From Flavobacterium soyae (GTDB lineage Bacteria; Bacteroidota; Bacteroidia; Flavobacteriales; Flavobacteriaceae), in NCBI RefSeq assembly GCF_021245985.1, contig NZ_JAJQXA010000001.1, positions 124,001 through 188,000 of the forward strand: a DNA stretch of 64,000 nucleotides, read 5' to 3'. The position numbers and the translations under genes were made by a program. The stretch's first letter is position 1. Every line of letters starts with the position of its first letter. Shown here in pieces: positions 1-7,976 of this stretch. Under the pieces are notes generated by a model that saw only the letters and a program-made list of their open reading frames with translations, searched no databases and was not told where the DNA came from.

Positions 1-659
1 ATCATTACGAAGAAAATAGAATGATGTGTAACTTCCATACTTATTCTTTGAGGAATATCGGTTGTACTTAAAATCAGCAACGCCGGAATAAGCAATATGG
101 CAAAATTCCCTGTTGTGATGCTAAGCGAGTTTAAATCAGATAAATATTTCTTGATTAAATTGACATTTATTGCATAACTAAGTGTCGCAATAACTACCAA
201 AATAACATAATAGTAATTCTGCCCCGGATGCGATGCTGCGCCGCTTAAAACCAGTAATAAACATCCAATTAAACCAACAAAAACACCTAATACCTGTCGT
301 TTTTGAAATTGAATCCCAAAAATTAATATTCCTAAAACCAACGTATTTAAAGGCGTAAGCGAATTTAAAATGGCTACAATTGAGCTGTCAACTTCTGTTT
401 CTGCAATCGCAAAAAGAAAAGCCGGAGTAAAAGTTCCGAAAAAAGACGTTATCGCAACAAATTTCCATTGGCGGCGAGAAATCTTTTTTAAACTTTTAAA
501 ACCAACAATCAATAAAAAAAAGGCAGCAAAAATAATTCGGAAAGATCCAACCTGAACTGCGGTTAAACCTACTAATCCTCTTTTGATTAAAATAAAAGAA
601 CTTCCCCAAATTAGTGACAATACTAACAAGTAAGCCCACTTTAACTGTTTTGCATCCAT
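1..659 (-). CDS. EamA/DMT-family membrane transporter (3' end outside window)
   Basis: Reading the minus strand from the ATG at 659 gives a continuous hydrophobic protein that runs off the left edge after about 219 codons. It starts MDAKQLKWAYLLVLSLIWGS and contains several predicted membrane helices. The WGSSF motif in the first helix and the conserved proline and glycine in later helices are typical of EamA (drug/metabolite transporter) proteins, which usually have ten helices and about 290-300 residues, so roughly the last quarter is missing. Substrate cannot be told from sequence; family members export amino acids or metabolites. It faces away from the HMA gene that follows and shares a short divergent intergenic region with it. 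Confidence 0.85.
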   Translation of the reverse strand, partial: MDAKQLKWAYLLVLSLIWGSSFILIKRGLVGLTAVQVGSFRIIFAAFFLLIVGFKSLKKISRRQWKFVAITSFFGTFTPAFLFAIAETEVDSSIVAILNSLTPLNTLVLGILIFGIQFQKRQVLGVFVGLIGCLLLVLSGAASHPGQNYYYVILVVIATLSYAINVNLIKKYLSDLNSLSITTGNFAILLIPALLILSTTDIPQRISMEVTHHSIFFVM

Positions 660-760
660 AAAAAGTATTTTACTGCAAATTTGTACTATTTTTACGAATT
701 AGCCTCTTCCTTTTTACTAATTTTGCAAAGAAAATTATTAGTAAATTAAATTCTTATAAT

Positions 761-1144
761 ATGAAATTCACAAAGATCATAGCTTCATTAGCAATTGCTG
801 GTTTAATATTCGTAAGCTGTAAAAAAGAAGAAGATAAAAGTTTGGCAGTAATTAATGCTGAAAAAGCTGCTCCAAAAGAACACAAACCAATTGCTGCAGA
901 AAATGTACAAACGGCAAGTTTCAACATTGAAGGTATGACTTGTGCAGTTGGATGCGCCAAAACTATCGAAACGGAATTATCTAATTTAGAAGGTGTAGAA
1001 AAAGCAACTGTTGATTTTGATAAAAAATTAGCGACTGTTACATTCGACAAAACGGTTCAAAATTCTGAATCACTGACGAAAGTTGTTCAGGAAACCGGAG
1101 ACGGAAAAACATATAAAGTTTCAAACTTTAAATCTAAAGTTTAA
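761..1144 (+). CDS. Heavy-metal-associated (HMA) domain lipoprotein
   Basis: A 127-residue protein with a lipoprotein signal (hydrophobic residues 5-17, lipobox FVSC with Cys20) followed by a charged linker and one HMA-like ferredoxin-fold domain from about residue 50. The metal loop reads GMTCAVGC, so the cysteines (Cys61, Cys65) are three residues apart, not two as in the classic MxCxxC copper loop. It is probably a membrane-anchored periplasmic metal-binding protein. No transporter or copper gene is adjacent. It ends at a bidirectional terminator shared with gldD. Domain assignment is firm; metal and partner are unknown. Confidence 0.85.
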   Translation: MKFTKIIASLAIAGLIFVSCKKEEDKSLAVINAEKAAPKEHKPIAAENVQTASFNIEGMTCAVGCAKTIETELSNLEGVEKATVDFDKKLATVTFDKTVQNSESLTKVVQETGDGKTYKVSNFKSKV

Positions 1145-1155
1145 AGTTTCTCCAT

Positions 1156-1185
1156 AAAAAAGGCGTTCAATTGAATGCCTTTTTT
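1156..1185. terminator. Bidirectional terminator between HMA gene and gldD
   Basis: Two 15-base arms meet without a loop spacer: an A-run plus GGCGTTCAA, then TTGAATGCC plus a T-run, with one G-T pair. The A-run and T-run let it act on both strands, ending the HMA gene (plus) and gldD (minus). Confidence 0.8.
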
Positions 1186-1193
1186 ATTGTTTC

Positions 1194-1754
1194 TTATTTC
1201 CACTTCAACGTTTCCATCAATCGCTGCATATCATTTTTGATATAACTTGCAGCCGGCATTACAGAATCAAAATTTGGTTTTGCATAAAAATAAACTGATC
1301 CTGTTATAAAATGTTTTGTACTGTCTGTAACGTAAAATTGAGAGTTTGTAGCCGCATTTCCATCCACTTGATAAAACATACCGTAAACTTTCTTTTCTGC
1401 GTTTAAATACGGTTGTTCTAAAATATCATCGGCTTTAATAACGTGTTCGTAAGTCAGTTTTTGAGCGTCTTTTAAAAGCTTTTCGATATCGCCGTGAACA
1501 GGCTTATAGGTTAAATAAATAGTCGCTTTCATTTTTGGATATGTAATCGCAAATCCGCAGTCTTTTTCACCTTTAATAACCGCATCTTCATTCATTTCAA
1601 AAGCAAAGGGGCAATTGTTTTCAAAATTGACATATTTGGCTTCTGGATAATCTAATCTAAGGAAACTTGCAGGTTTAGGCAAAACGTCGTCTTTACAGCT
1701 TACAACTGTTAATGTGAGCAAAATTACCGCAACCAAAATTATTCTTTTAAACAT
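1194..1754 (-). CDS. gldD: Gliding motility lipoprotein GldD
   Basis: The 186-residue product starts with a lipoprotein signal ending in VVSC (Cys20) and continues with FLRLDYPEAKYVNF, a stretch I recognise from GldD of Flavobacterium. GldD is one of the lipoproteins needed for gliding and is linked to the type IX secretion/motility machinery in the cell envelope; its biochemical role is not known. Its ATG at 1754 directly follows the gldE stop, so the two are translationally coupled. The order gldE-gldD downstream of ssb matches the known F. johnsoniae arrangement. Length fits the family. Confidence 0.93.
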   Translation of the reverse strand: MFKRIILVAVILLTLTVVSCKDDVLPKPASFLRLDYPEAKYVNFENNCPFAFEMNEDAVIKGEKDCGFAITYPKMKATIYLTYKPVHGDIEKLLKDAQKLTYEHVIKADDILEQPYLNAEKKVYGMFYQVDGNAATNSQFYVTDSTKHFITGSVYFYAKPNFDSVMPAASYIKNDMQRLMETLKWK

Positions 1755-3050
1755 TTATTCTATTGTTACTTTTATTTGTTTTACACGCTTTTTATCAACT
1801 GTTTCTATTGTAAAAAGACAATTTTCAAAAGCTATTTTTTGATCTTTTTTAGGGAAATTCCCCAGGATTTCTAAAATAAATCCGGCCAGCGTTTCGGCTT
1901 CGCCTTTATGAGATTCAAATATATCTTCGTCGACATCGACAATTCTATAGAAATCTTTAAGGTTTATTTTTCCTTCAAAAAGAAAATTCTTTTCGTCTAT
2001 TTGAGAGAAATTTAAATTTTCATCATCAAATTCATCGCTGATATCCCCTACTATTTCTTCAATTATGTCTTCTAAAGAAACTAATCCGGAAGTTCCGCCA
2101 TATTCGTCAACAACAATTGCCAAATGACTTTTAAGGCTTTGAAAATCTTTTAATAGATTATCCAATTTTTTATTCTCAGGAACGAAAAATGCTTCTCTTA
2201 TTAAAGATGTCCAGTCAAAATTGTCTTTATCAATATGCGGCAATAAATCCTTAACAAACAAAACACCTTCAATCTGGTCAATATTATCTCGATAAACCGG
2301 AATTCTTGAAAATCCTTTTTCGATTATTTTAGGATAAATTGCCGAAAATGATTCTGTAATTTCCAATGCAAATATATCAATCCTCGGACTCATAACCTGC
2401 TTTGTATCTGTATTTCCAAAAGAAACAATTCCTTCTAATATTTTTTGCTCTTCTGTTGATGTTCCTTCAGAATCTGTTAATTCTAAAGCCTGAGAAAGCT
2501 GATTTATAGAAAAGCTGTTTTTTTGTTTCCCTAATTTATTATGCAAATATAAAGTAACACTGCGCATAGGCAAGCTTATTGGCGACAGTAATTTATCTAA
2601 AATAGAAATGGAATAGGCGAAACGTTTGGCAAATTTTACATTGTTACGGCTTGCGTAAACTTTTGGCAAAACTTCTGCAAATAATAAAATCAGGAAAGTA
2701 ACCAGAATTACTTCTAAAATAAATTTTAAAACAGGAGAATCAACACCTGAAAAAATGTTTCTGCCAATAAAAGAGAACAAAATAACGACTCCAATATTTA
2801 AAAAATTATTGGCGACTAATAAGGTTGCTAAAAGTTTTTTAGGTTTGTCTAAAAGATCAGAAATAATTTTTCCTTTTGAAAGGTTTTCCTGAAGAGTGTC
2901 ATCAATATCTTTTTGGGACAAAGAAAAAAGTGCAACTTCGGCACCTGAAACAATTGCTGATAAAAACAGCAAAATAAATATTCCGACAAAACCAATTATT
3001 AAATTGGTGTCTAAAGTTGTAGTAAATAATAAACTGGGCTCCGGGTCCAA
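1755..3050 (-). CDS. gldE: Gliding motility-associated protein GldE (CNNM/CBS/CorC-type)
   Basis: A 431-residue membrane protein: an N-terminal CNNM-type helical region (about 15-195, with VSGAEVALFSLS), a paired CBS domain (about 210-335, including MSPRIDIFALE and EYGGTSGLVSLEDIIEEIVGD), and a C-terminal CorC/HlyC domain (about 350-430). Such proteins are thought to move or sense divalent cations. In Flavobacterium this gene is gldE, next to gldD, and overexpression of gldE has been linked to partial gldD suppression. The open frame has no ATG near its 5' end: an in-frame TAA lies just upstream and translation probably begins at the TTG at 3050 (LDPEPSLL). ssb is immediately upstream, so one operon is likely. 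Confidence 0.93.
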   Translation of the reverse strand: MDPEPSLLFTTTLDTNLIIGFVGIFILLFLSAIVSGAEVALFSLSQKDIDDTLQENLSKGKIISDLLDKPKKLLATLLVANNFLNIGVVILFSFIGRNIFSGVDSPVLKFILEVILVTFLILLFAEVLPKVYASRNNVKFAKRFAYSISILDKLLSPISLPMRSVTLYLHNKLGKQKNSFSINQLSQALELTDSEGTSTEEQKILEGIVSFGNTDTKQVMSPRIDIFALEITESFSAIYPKIIEKGFSRIPVYRDNIDQIEGVLFVKDLLPHIDKDNFDWTSLIREAFFVPENKKLDNLLKDFQSLKSHLAIVVDEYGGTSGLVSLEDIIEEIVGDISDEFDDENLNFSQIDEKNFLFEGKINLKDFYRIVDVDEDIFESHKGEAETLAGFILEILGNFPKKDQKIAFENCLFTIETVDKKRVKQIKVTIE

Positions 3051-3073
3051 ATTACATAGGATTAGTTAAACAA

Positions 3074-3514
3074 TCAAAAAGGCAGATCATTAATTGGCAA
3101 ACCTTCGTTTGGCGCATCAAAGTTAGCATTTTTTGCTGGTTCCTGATCGTGGCCTGACCGCTGATTTGCAGTTTCTTTTTTGGTAGTCAGAAAAGTAAAT
3201 TCTGTAACCTGAATTTCGGTTGTATATTTTGTTGTGCCGTCTTCAGCCTGCCACTGTCTTGACTTAATACGTCCTTCAACATATATTTTATCACCTTTAG
3301 AAAGGTATTTTTCACAAATTTCGGCAGCTTTATTACGCACAACCAAATTATGCCATTCTGTAGACGTTATTTTTTCATTGGTCGTTTTATTTATGTAAAC
3401 TTCATTTGTAGCCAGTTGAAAGCGGCCAATACAGTTTCCTCCATCAAAATAATGCATTTTTACATCATCGCCTAAATGACCAATAAGCATAACCTTATTT
3501 AATGTTCCATTCAT
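3074..3514 (-). CDS. ssb: Single-stranded DNA-binding protein
   Basis: The product (146 residues from the ATG at 3514) has an OB-fold N-terminal domain (MNGTLNKVMLIGHLGDDVK, then WHNLVVRNKAAEICEKYLSK and YVEGRIKSRQW) and an acidic tail ending NDLPF, the conserved peptide by which SSB binds repair and replication partners. An upstream TTG in frame at 3538 is unlikely to be the start because it lies inside a good -7 promoter box. SSB coats single-stranded DNA. It heads the ssb-gldE-gldD group and is separated from mutY by two genes on the other strand. Confidence 0.94.
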   Translation of the reverse strand: MNGTLNKVMLIGHLGDDVKMHYFDGGNCIGRFQLATNEVYINKTTNEKITSTEWHNLVVRNKAAEICEKYLSKGDKIYVEGRIKSRQWQAEDGTTKYTTEIQVTEFTFLTTKKETANQRSGHDQEPAKNANFDAPNEGLPINDLPF

Positions 3515-3535
3515 AATTAATAGTGGTATTTCTAC

Positions 3536-3543
3536 CAAAGATA
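3536..3543 (-). promoter_or_regulatory. -7 box for ssb-gldE-gldD
   Basis: The minus strand reads TATCTTTG, a full match to the Bacteroidota -7 consensus TAnnTTTG, 22 bases before the ssb ATG. No clear -33 TTG lies at the usual distance, so the assignment rests on the -7 box and its position. Confidence 0.5.
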
Positions 3544-3727
3544 CATTTTTTTAGCAAATTAATTCCTGCTTTTATAAAAATTGTAGATTGTATTTAGAAA
3601 AGTATTTTTACTTAAAACAGCATTTCATTCTGTACTAAATATTTCCAATTCTAATTAAACGAAGGAATATAAAATATTGACACTAAGAAAAATTATGTTA
3701 AATAAAAAATTATTGTATTTTTGATTC

Positions 3728-4066
3728 ATGAGAAAAATCGAATTTGTCAGCTGCCACAAACTACCTGAAAGGTCTTTTTTTTATAAAGGGAAACAATTTC
3801 CTTTTTGTGCCCGTTGTACCGGCATTTATGTTGGCTATTTTATTTTTATACCTCTTTTATGGTTTATTAAAATAGACATTTATCTGGCATTACTAGCAAT
3901 TCTTCCAACAATGATTGACGGTCTCACGCAAGCCTATTTTAATAGAGAAAGTAATAATTTTTTGCGCTTTTTCTCAGGAATTATTGCTGGATACGGACTT
4001 GCCGGATTATCTGATTTTATCGCATACTGGACAGTATATTTTTTTAAATACATTTTTATTAATTAA
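3728..4066 (+). CDS. DUF2085 membrane protein
   Basis: The 112-residue protein opens with the DUF2085 hallmark: CHKLPERSF (Cys9-His10) followed by [11 protein letters not shown] (Cys28, Cys31). Three hydrophobic segments follow (about 32-50, 50-66 and 80-108), the middle one ending in the conserved DGLTQ. The paired cysteines and the histidine could bind a metal, but no function is established for the family. A TATTTTTG box ends only five bases before the ATG, so the message may be nearly leaderless. It is followed after 19 bases by another small membrane protein gene, probably co-transcribed. Confidence 0.85.
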   Translation: MRKIEFVSCHKLPERSFFYKGKQFPFCARCTGIYVGYFIFIPLLWFIKIDIYLALLAILPTMIDGLTQAYFNRESNNFLRFFSGIIAGYGLAGLSDFIAYWTVYFFKYIFIN

Positions 4067-4085
4067 CCACGTAAAACAAACAATT

Positions 4086-4322
4086 ATGTCTGAAGAAAAT
4101 TCTAATTTTAATGAATTCGAAAAAAATGATAAATCGGAACAAGATTTAAGCACGCCGCTAAAAGTTTTATCTTTTTGTATTCCGTTAGCCGGAGCAATTA
4201 TTTACTTTGTAAAAAAGAATGATGAGCCCGTAGCAGCAAAATCAGCATGTAATATGGCCTTAATTGGTTTTGCAGTTGGAATTGTGGTTAGAATAATTCA
4301 GTACGCCGCCGCCGGAGTATAG
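4086..4322 (+). CDS. Small membrane protein (DUF4870-like)
   Basis: The 78-residue product has a charged N-terminus (residues 1-25) and two hydrophobic helices (about 27-41 and 52-73), with the KxxDEPVAAKSACNMALIGF pattern seen in small DUF4870-like membrane proteins of this group. The frame stays open upstream inside the DUF2085 gene, but the ATG at 4086 gives a sensible protein start with little overlap. Function unknown. The pair sits between mutY and ssb on the opposite strand, which suggests it was inserted into that group. Confidence 0.75.
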   Translation: MSEENSNFNEFEKNDKSEQDLSTPLKVLSFCIPLAGAIIYFVKKNDEPVAAKSACNMALIGFAVGIVVRIIQYAAAGV

Positions 4323-4330
4323 AAATGAAT

Positions 4331-4361
4331 AAAAAACGACTTCTCATAAAAGTCGTTTTTT
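4331..4361. terminator. Bidirectional terminator between 4086 gene and mutY
   Basis: AAAAACGACTT and AAGTCGTTTTT form an 11-bp stem with a 7-base loop, with A/T runs on both sides. It can end the plus-strand small gene and the minus-strand mutY. Confidence 0.8.
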
Positions 4362-4365
4362 ATTA

Positions 4366-5400
4366 TTATAATTTCTCAATAAAATTATATATTACAATTG
4401 GAAAAGGAAAGCTTTTTAAAGTTTTCAAATCAATTCCTTTTTCAAGTGCTTCATTAATTTTTATTTTCCAAAACTGAATGTGAAGATGCTGATGCGAAAG
4501 CTTATGAATTATGGCCGCTTCACTGCATTCTTCGATACCTACTATAGTATAGAAAGAAAACATATCATTTTTTACTATACCGGCAACAGTATTAAAATCT
4601 ACAATTTCACTGCTTTCAAAAAGAGGAAACTCATACAAATTATGCCAGATTCCTTTTGCAGTTCTTTTTTGAACAATAGTGTTTCCTAAAATATCTTCTA
4701 AAACCAGATAATTAAAAAACCTATTTGTAATTTTTATTTTTTTTGATTTTACCGGTAAAGTATCAACTTTATTTTTCTGCAGCGCTAAACAGCTGTCATT
4801 AAAAACACAGACAGAACAATTGGGACTTTTAGGAACACATTGCAGTGCGCCAAACTCCATTATCGCCTGATTGAAGATCGCCGGGTTATCTTTTGGCATT
4901 AATTCGTAAGCCAGTTTTGTAAATTCTTTTTTTGCTGCGGGCTGTGCTATATCTGATTCTATATCAAAATAACGGGAAAGTACACGAAATACATTTCCGT
5001 CTACAACTGGAACGGCTTCATTATAGGAGAAAGATGCAATTGCCGCAGCAGTATATTCACCAACACCTTTTAATTTTAAAAGTTCTTTATATGAAGGAGG
5101 AAAAGTTCCGTTTAGATCCTCTGCAACATATTTTGCTGTTTTATGAAGATTTCTTGCGCGCGAATAATATCCTAATCCCTGCCAAAGTTTTAAAACTTGT
5201 TCTTCAGATGCATTTGCAAGATCAAAAACAGTAGGAAATTCCTCCGTAAAAGCAAAAAAGTAAGGCATTCCTTGCGCAACTCTTGTTTGCTGCAGCATAA
5301 TTTCTGAGAGCCAAATTTGGTACGGATCGGCCGTTTTTCGCCACGGTAAATCACGTTTGTTTTGTAAATACCATTTTATCAATATGTTAGAAAAATTCAT
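4366..5400 (-). CDS. mutY: A/G-specific adenine glycosylase MutY
   Basis: From the ATG at 5400 the protein is 344 residues. It removes adenine mispaired with 8-oxoguanine. Visible signatures: PWR near residue 20, the catalytic Glu in SEIMLQQT (Glu33), the helix-hairpin-helix GVGEYTAAAIASF (about 112-124), the catalytic Asp in VVDGN (Asp134), the [4Fe-4S] cluster C-x6-C-x2-C-x5-C (Cys188, 195, 198, 204) and a C-terminal NUDIX-like 8-oxoG recognition domain (about 225-344). A start seven codons upstream is possible, but the later ATG better fits MutY. In F. johnsoniae mutY also neighbours ssb and gldE. Confidence 0.94.
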   Translation of the reverse strand: MNFSNILIKWYLQNKRDLPWRKTADPYQIWLSEIMLQQTRVAQGMPYFFAFTEEFPTVFDLANASEEQVLKLWQGLGYYSRARNLHKTAKYVAEDLNGTFPPSYKELLKLKGVGEYTAAAIASFSYNEAVPVVDGNVFRVLSRYFDIESDIAQPAAKKEFTKLAYELMPKDNPAIFNQAIMEFGALQCVPKSPNCSVCVFNDSCLALQKNKVDTLPVKSKKIKITNRFFNYLVLEDILGNTIVQKRTAKGIWHNLYEFPLFESSEIVDFNTVAGIVKNDMFSFYTIVGIEECSEAAIIHKLSHQHLHIQFWKIKINEALEKGIDLKTLKSFPFPIVIYNFIEKL

Positions 5401-5459
5401 TGCAAAATACTTAGAATACAAAAGTAAATGTTTATGTAATTAAAATTTAACGAATTAGC

Positions 5460-5491
5460 TTGATTAATTATTTTTTTAATTCCTATATTTG
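5460..5491 (+). promoter_or_regulatory. Promoter for HU gene (-33 TTG, -7 TATATTTG)
   Basis: TTG at 5460-5462, a 21-base spacer, then TATATTTG at 5484-5491 match the Bacteroidota promoter pattern. Transcription would start near 5498, which rules out a start at 5489 and supports the ATG at 5540. Confidence 0.7.
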
Positions 5492-5539
5492 CAAACTCAA
5501 AAAAATAGTACACCATTTATAAATAAAATAGGAAAGAAA

Positions 5540-5830
5540 ATGACGAAAGCAGATATCGTAGCGAAAATTTCAGAGAAATTAGGTCTTGAAAAAGGAGATG
5601 TTCAAGCAACAGTAGAAACTTTTATGGAAGAAGTAAAAACTTCTTTAGAAACAGGAGACAATGTTTACCTAAGAGGTTTTGGTAGTTTTATTGTAAAAAC
5701 CAGAGCTGAAAAAACTGGTAGAAACATCTCAAAAAACACTACAATCAAAATCCCGGCACACAACATCCCTGCGTTTAAACCTGCAAAAGTATTTGTAGAA
5801 GGAGTTAAAACTAACAACGAAGCAAAATAA
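5540..5830 (+). CDS. HU-family nucleoid DNA-binding protein
   Basis: The 96-residue protein (MTKADIVAKISEKLG) is a typical HU/IHF subunit: two N-terminal helices, the RGFGSFIVKTRAEKTGRN stretch entering the DNA-binding arm (about residues 48-65), and the proline-tipped arm motif NIPAFKPAK. It binds and bends DNA as a dimer. Whether it acts as a homodimer (HU) or a specific bending factor cannot be told. It is followed after 27 bases by a tiny basic protein gene, then RNase G, an order I associate with Flavobacterium. Confidence 0.92.
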   Translation: MTKADIVAKISEKLGLEKGDVQATVETFMEEVKTSLETGDNVYLRGFGSFIVKTRAEKTGRNISKNTTIKIPAHNIPAFKPAKVFVEGVKTNNEAK

Positions 5831-5857
5831 TATTAATTAACATAAATCTGACACGAT

Positions 5858-5950
5858 ATGCCAAGTGGTAAAAAAAGAAAGAGACATAAGGTAGCTACTC
5901 ACAAACGTAAGAAAAGAGCGAGAGCTAACCGTCACAAAAAGAAAAAGTAG
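5858..5950 (+). CDS. Tiny lysine/arginine-rich protein (30 residues)
   Basis: An ATG at 5858 opens a 30-codon frame: MPSGKKRKRHK, then a middle with ATHKRKKRARANRH, ending KKKK. Eighteen of 30 residues are Lys or Arg. Small proteins this basic are usually RNA- or ribosome-bound, and the look is close to short ribosomal/COX24-like peptides, so a ribosomal role is a reasonable guess, not a finding. It sits 27 bases after the HU gene and its stop codon lies within a terminator stem, marking the end of the HU transcript. I recall the same peptide in other Flavobacteria between HU and rng. Confidence 0.75.
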   Translation: MPSGKKRKRHKVATHKRKKRARANRHKKKK

Positions 5951-5970
5951 TTTTAAACTACTTTTTTCTT
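5942..5970 (+). terminator. Terminator overlapping the stop of the 30-residue gene
   Basis: AAAAAGTAG (5942-5950) and CTACTTTTT (5958-5966) form a 9-bp stem followed by more T. The stop codon TAG is part of the 5' arm. Confidence 0.75.
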
Positions 5971-5984
5971 TTTAAACGTTCATT

Positions 5985-6200
5985 GAAATTGAGAATTAGT
6001 GTTCAGTCATCAGATTTTAGTATTCAGTTTACTGATTACTTGGAACTGGAAACTGCCAGCTAGTTTTCCCCGGGTTCAATACCTGTTAAAATATTGTTTA
6101 ATCCATCCTTGTAGAAGTTGATGGTTCTTGGTTTTTGGTTTTTGGTTATTTTTACCAACAACTATCAACAAACAACCGACAACCAATTCACGGATAAAAA
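5985..6200. repeat. Degenerate word repeats upstream of rng
   Basis: The first part (about 5998-6056) repeats variants of TTCAGT/ACTGA, and 6118-6190 repeats variants of TTTTTGGTT followed by the complement-like CAACAAACAACC. The GGTTGTT-type words recur at 36421, 36843, 46838 and 48158. No convincing gene or RNA seen; this text also makes the frame upstream of the rng GTG look non-coding. Confidence 0.55.
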
Positions 6201-6208
6201 TTTACAGT

Positions 6209-7753
6209 GTGAATAAAGAATTAATCATTAGATCTAGTTCTGAAGCCGTAGATTTTGCCTTATTAAAAGATGGAAAACTAATTGAATTACACAAAGAAGA
6301 AGAGAAAAGCAACTTTCAGGTTGGTGATATTTTTATTGCCAAAATCAGAAAACCAGTTGCCGGACTTAATGCTGCTTTTGTAAATGTAGGCTTCGAAAAA
6401 GATGCTTTTTTACATTATCACGATTTAGGCCCAAACTTAGCTTCTCAGCTGAAATTCATAAAACTTGTAAGCGCAGGTAAAATAAAAGATTTCTCCCTAA
6501 AAACCTTTCAGTTTGAAAAAGAGATTGACAAAGATGGCATCATTACTGATATTTTAAGTGCCAATCAATCTGTTTTAGTTCAAGTAGTTAAAGAACCTAT
6601 ATCGACCAAAGGCCCAAGAATAAGTGCTGAGCTTTCTCTTGCCGGAAGATTTATTGTTCTAGTTCCTTTTTCTGATCGTGTTTCTATTTCTCAAAAAATA
6701 GAAGACAAAAAAGAAAAGGATCGTCTAAAAAAACTTGTTCTATCGATCAAACCTAAAGGATTTGGTGTTATTGTTCGTACAGTAGCCGAAGGCAAAAACG
6801 TAGCCGAATTAGAAAAAGATTTGCAGAACCTGCTTGGCAGATGGTCTGCAATGTGTAAAAAATTACCAACTGCTCATCATCCATCAAAAGTATTAGGAGA
6901 GCTTAACAGGGCTTCTTCGATATTAAGAGATGTATTCAATGATACCTTTAGTGGTATTCAAATAGATGATGAAGAGTTGTACCATCAAACGAAGGAATAT
7001 CTGCAAGAAATTGCACCTTCAAAACAATCGATTGTTAAGTTTTATCAATCAAATGACACTCCAATTTTTGAGAAATACAATATAGAGAGACAAATCAAAA
7101 CTTCTTTTGGCAGAACCGTTTCTATGAGTAAAGGGGCTTACCTTATCATCGAACATACTGAAGCTCTTCACGTTATAGACGTAAACAGCGGAAACCGTTC
7201 GAATAAAGCTACCAACCAGGAAGACACCGCCATGGAAGTGAATATGATTGCCGCAGCAGAAATCGCCAGACAACTTCGTCTGAGAGATATGGGCGGAATT
7301 ATCGTAGTTGATTTTATCGATATGTCTAATCCAGAAAACAGGAAAGTTTTGTTCGACTTCTTGCGAGAAGAAATGAGCGACGATAAAGCAAAGCATAAAA
7401 TATTACCGCCGAGTAAATTTGGTTTAGTCCAGATTACAAGACAGCGCGTAAGACCAGAAGTTAACATTAAAACCAGAGAAGAAGATCCTAATAAAGTCAA
7501 TGGTGAAATTGAAGCACCAATATTAATAATAGACAAGATCACCTCTGATTTAGAAAGACTTTTAAAAACCCACAATAAAGTTGTGCTTAACACACATCCG
7601 TTTGTGGCTGCATACCTCAGCAAAGGTTTTCCATCATTACGTTCAAAATGGTTTTTTGAACATAAGAAATGGGTGAAAATCATACCTCGTGACGCTTACA
7701 CGTACTTAGAATACCATTTCTATGATAAAAAAGGAAATGTTATTTCAGAATAA
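6209..7753 (+). CDS. rng: Ribonuclease G/E family endoribonuclease
   Basis: From the GTG at 6209 the protein is 514 residues, the usual RNase G length. It has an N-terminal S1-like domain with an RNase E/G insertion (VGDIFIAKIRKPVAGLNAAFVNVG), the catalytic DNase I-like domain with VIDVNSG and IIVVDFIDM carrying the metal-binding aspartates, and the C-terminal small domain. It matures rRNA 5' ends and starts mRNA decay. The frame is open upstream of the GTG, but that part is repeat-derived sequence, so GTG is the better start. It ends at a strong terminator. Confidence 0.93.
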   Translation: MNKELIIRSSSEAVDFALLKDGKLIELHKEEEKSNFQVGDIFIAKIRKPVAGLNAAFVNVGFEKDAFLHYHDLGPNLASQLKFIKLVSAGKIKDFSLKTFQFEKEIDKDGIITDILSANQSVLVQVVKEPISTKGPRISAELSLAGRFIVLVPFSDRVSISQKIEDKKEKDRLKKLVLSIKPKGFGVIVRTVAEGKNVAELEKDLQNLLGRWSAMCKKLPTAHHPSKVLGELNRASSILRDVFNDTFSGIQIDDEELYHQTKEYLQEIAPSKQSIVKFYQSNDTPIFEKYNIERQIKTSFGRTVSMSKGAYLIIEHTEALHVIDVNSGNRSNKATNQEDTAMEVNMIAAAEIARQLRLRDMGGIIVVDFIDMSNPENRKVLFDFLREEMSDDKAKHKILPPSKFGLVQITRQRVRPEVNIKTREEDPNKVNGEIEAPILIIDKITSDLERLLKTHNKVVLNTHPFVAAYLSKGFPSLRSKWFFEHKKWVKIIPRDAYTYLEYHFYDKKGNVISE

Positions 7754-7758
7754 AAATC

Positions 7759-7790
7759 AAAACCGCCCCGATGCATCGGGGCGGTTTTTT
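7759..7790 (+). terminator. Strong terminator after rng
   Basis: A perfect 30-base palindrome (arms 7759-7773 and 7774-7788, with GC-rich core CCGCCCCGAT) runs into a T-tract. It lies five bases after the rng stop codon. Confidence 0.9.
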
Positions 7791-7794
7791 TATG

Positions 7795-7912
7795 CGTCAT
7801 TGCGAGGAACGAAGCAATCTCGTACAGCATTTCGACCATAATGTCACCCTGAGCGAAGTCGAAGGGCGCTCCAATTGGCACGTGGGCTTCGACTTCGCTC
7901 AGCCTGACACAC
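7795..7912. repeat. Dispersed REP-like repeats (TGCGAGGAACGAAG and CCCTGAGCGAAGTCGAAG types)
   Basis: GTCATTGCGAGGAACGAAGC begins at about 7797. Downstream, 23-base arms at 7842-7864 and 7887-7909 pair except at two positions, around the core GAGCGAAGTCGAAG. Both words are familiar dispersed intergenic repeats of Bacteroidota. Nothing else recognisable lies between rng and pbpC. Confidence 0.75.
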
Positions 7913-7976
7913 AATAACCCATAAAGAAGCAAAATTTGGAATTTGGAATTTAAAAATTGGAATTCCCTTTTAAATT

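Noticed and set aside
3515..3538. Extended N-terminus for SSB
   Set aside because: The TTG start lies inside the -7 promoter box TATCTTTG; ATG at 3514 fits the family.
4932..5234. 100-residue plus-strand frame inside mutY
   Set aside because: A shadow of mutY, which has all catalytic residues on the minus strand.
7720..7932. 70-residue minus-strand frame over the rng terminator
   Set aside because: It reads through the rng end, the terminator and REP repeats; no protein features.
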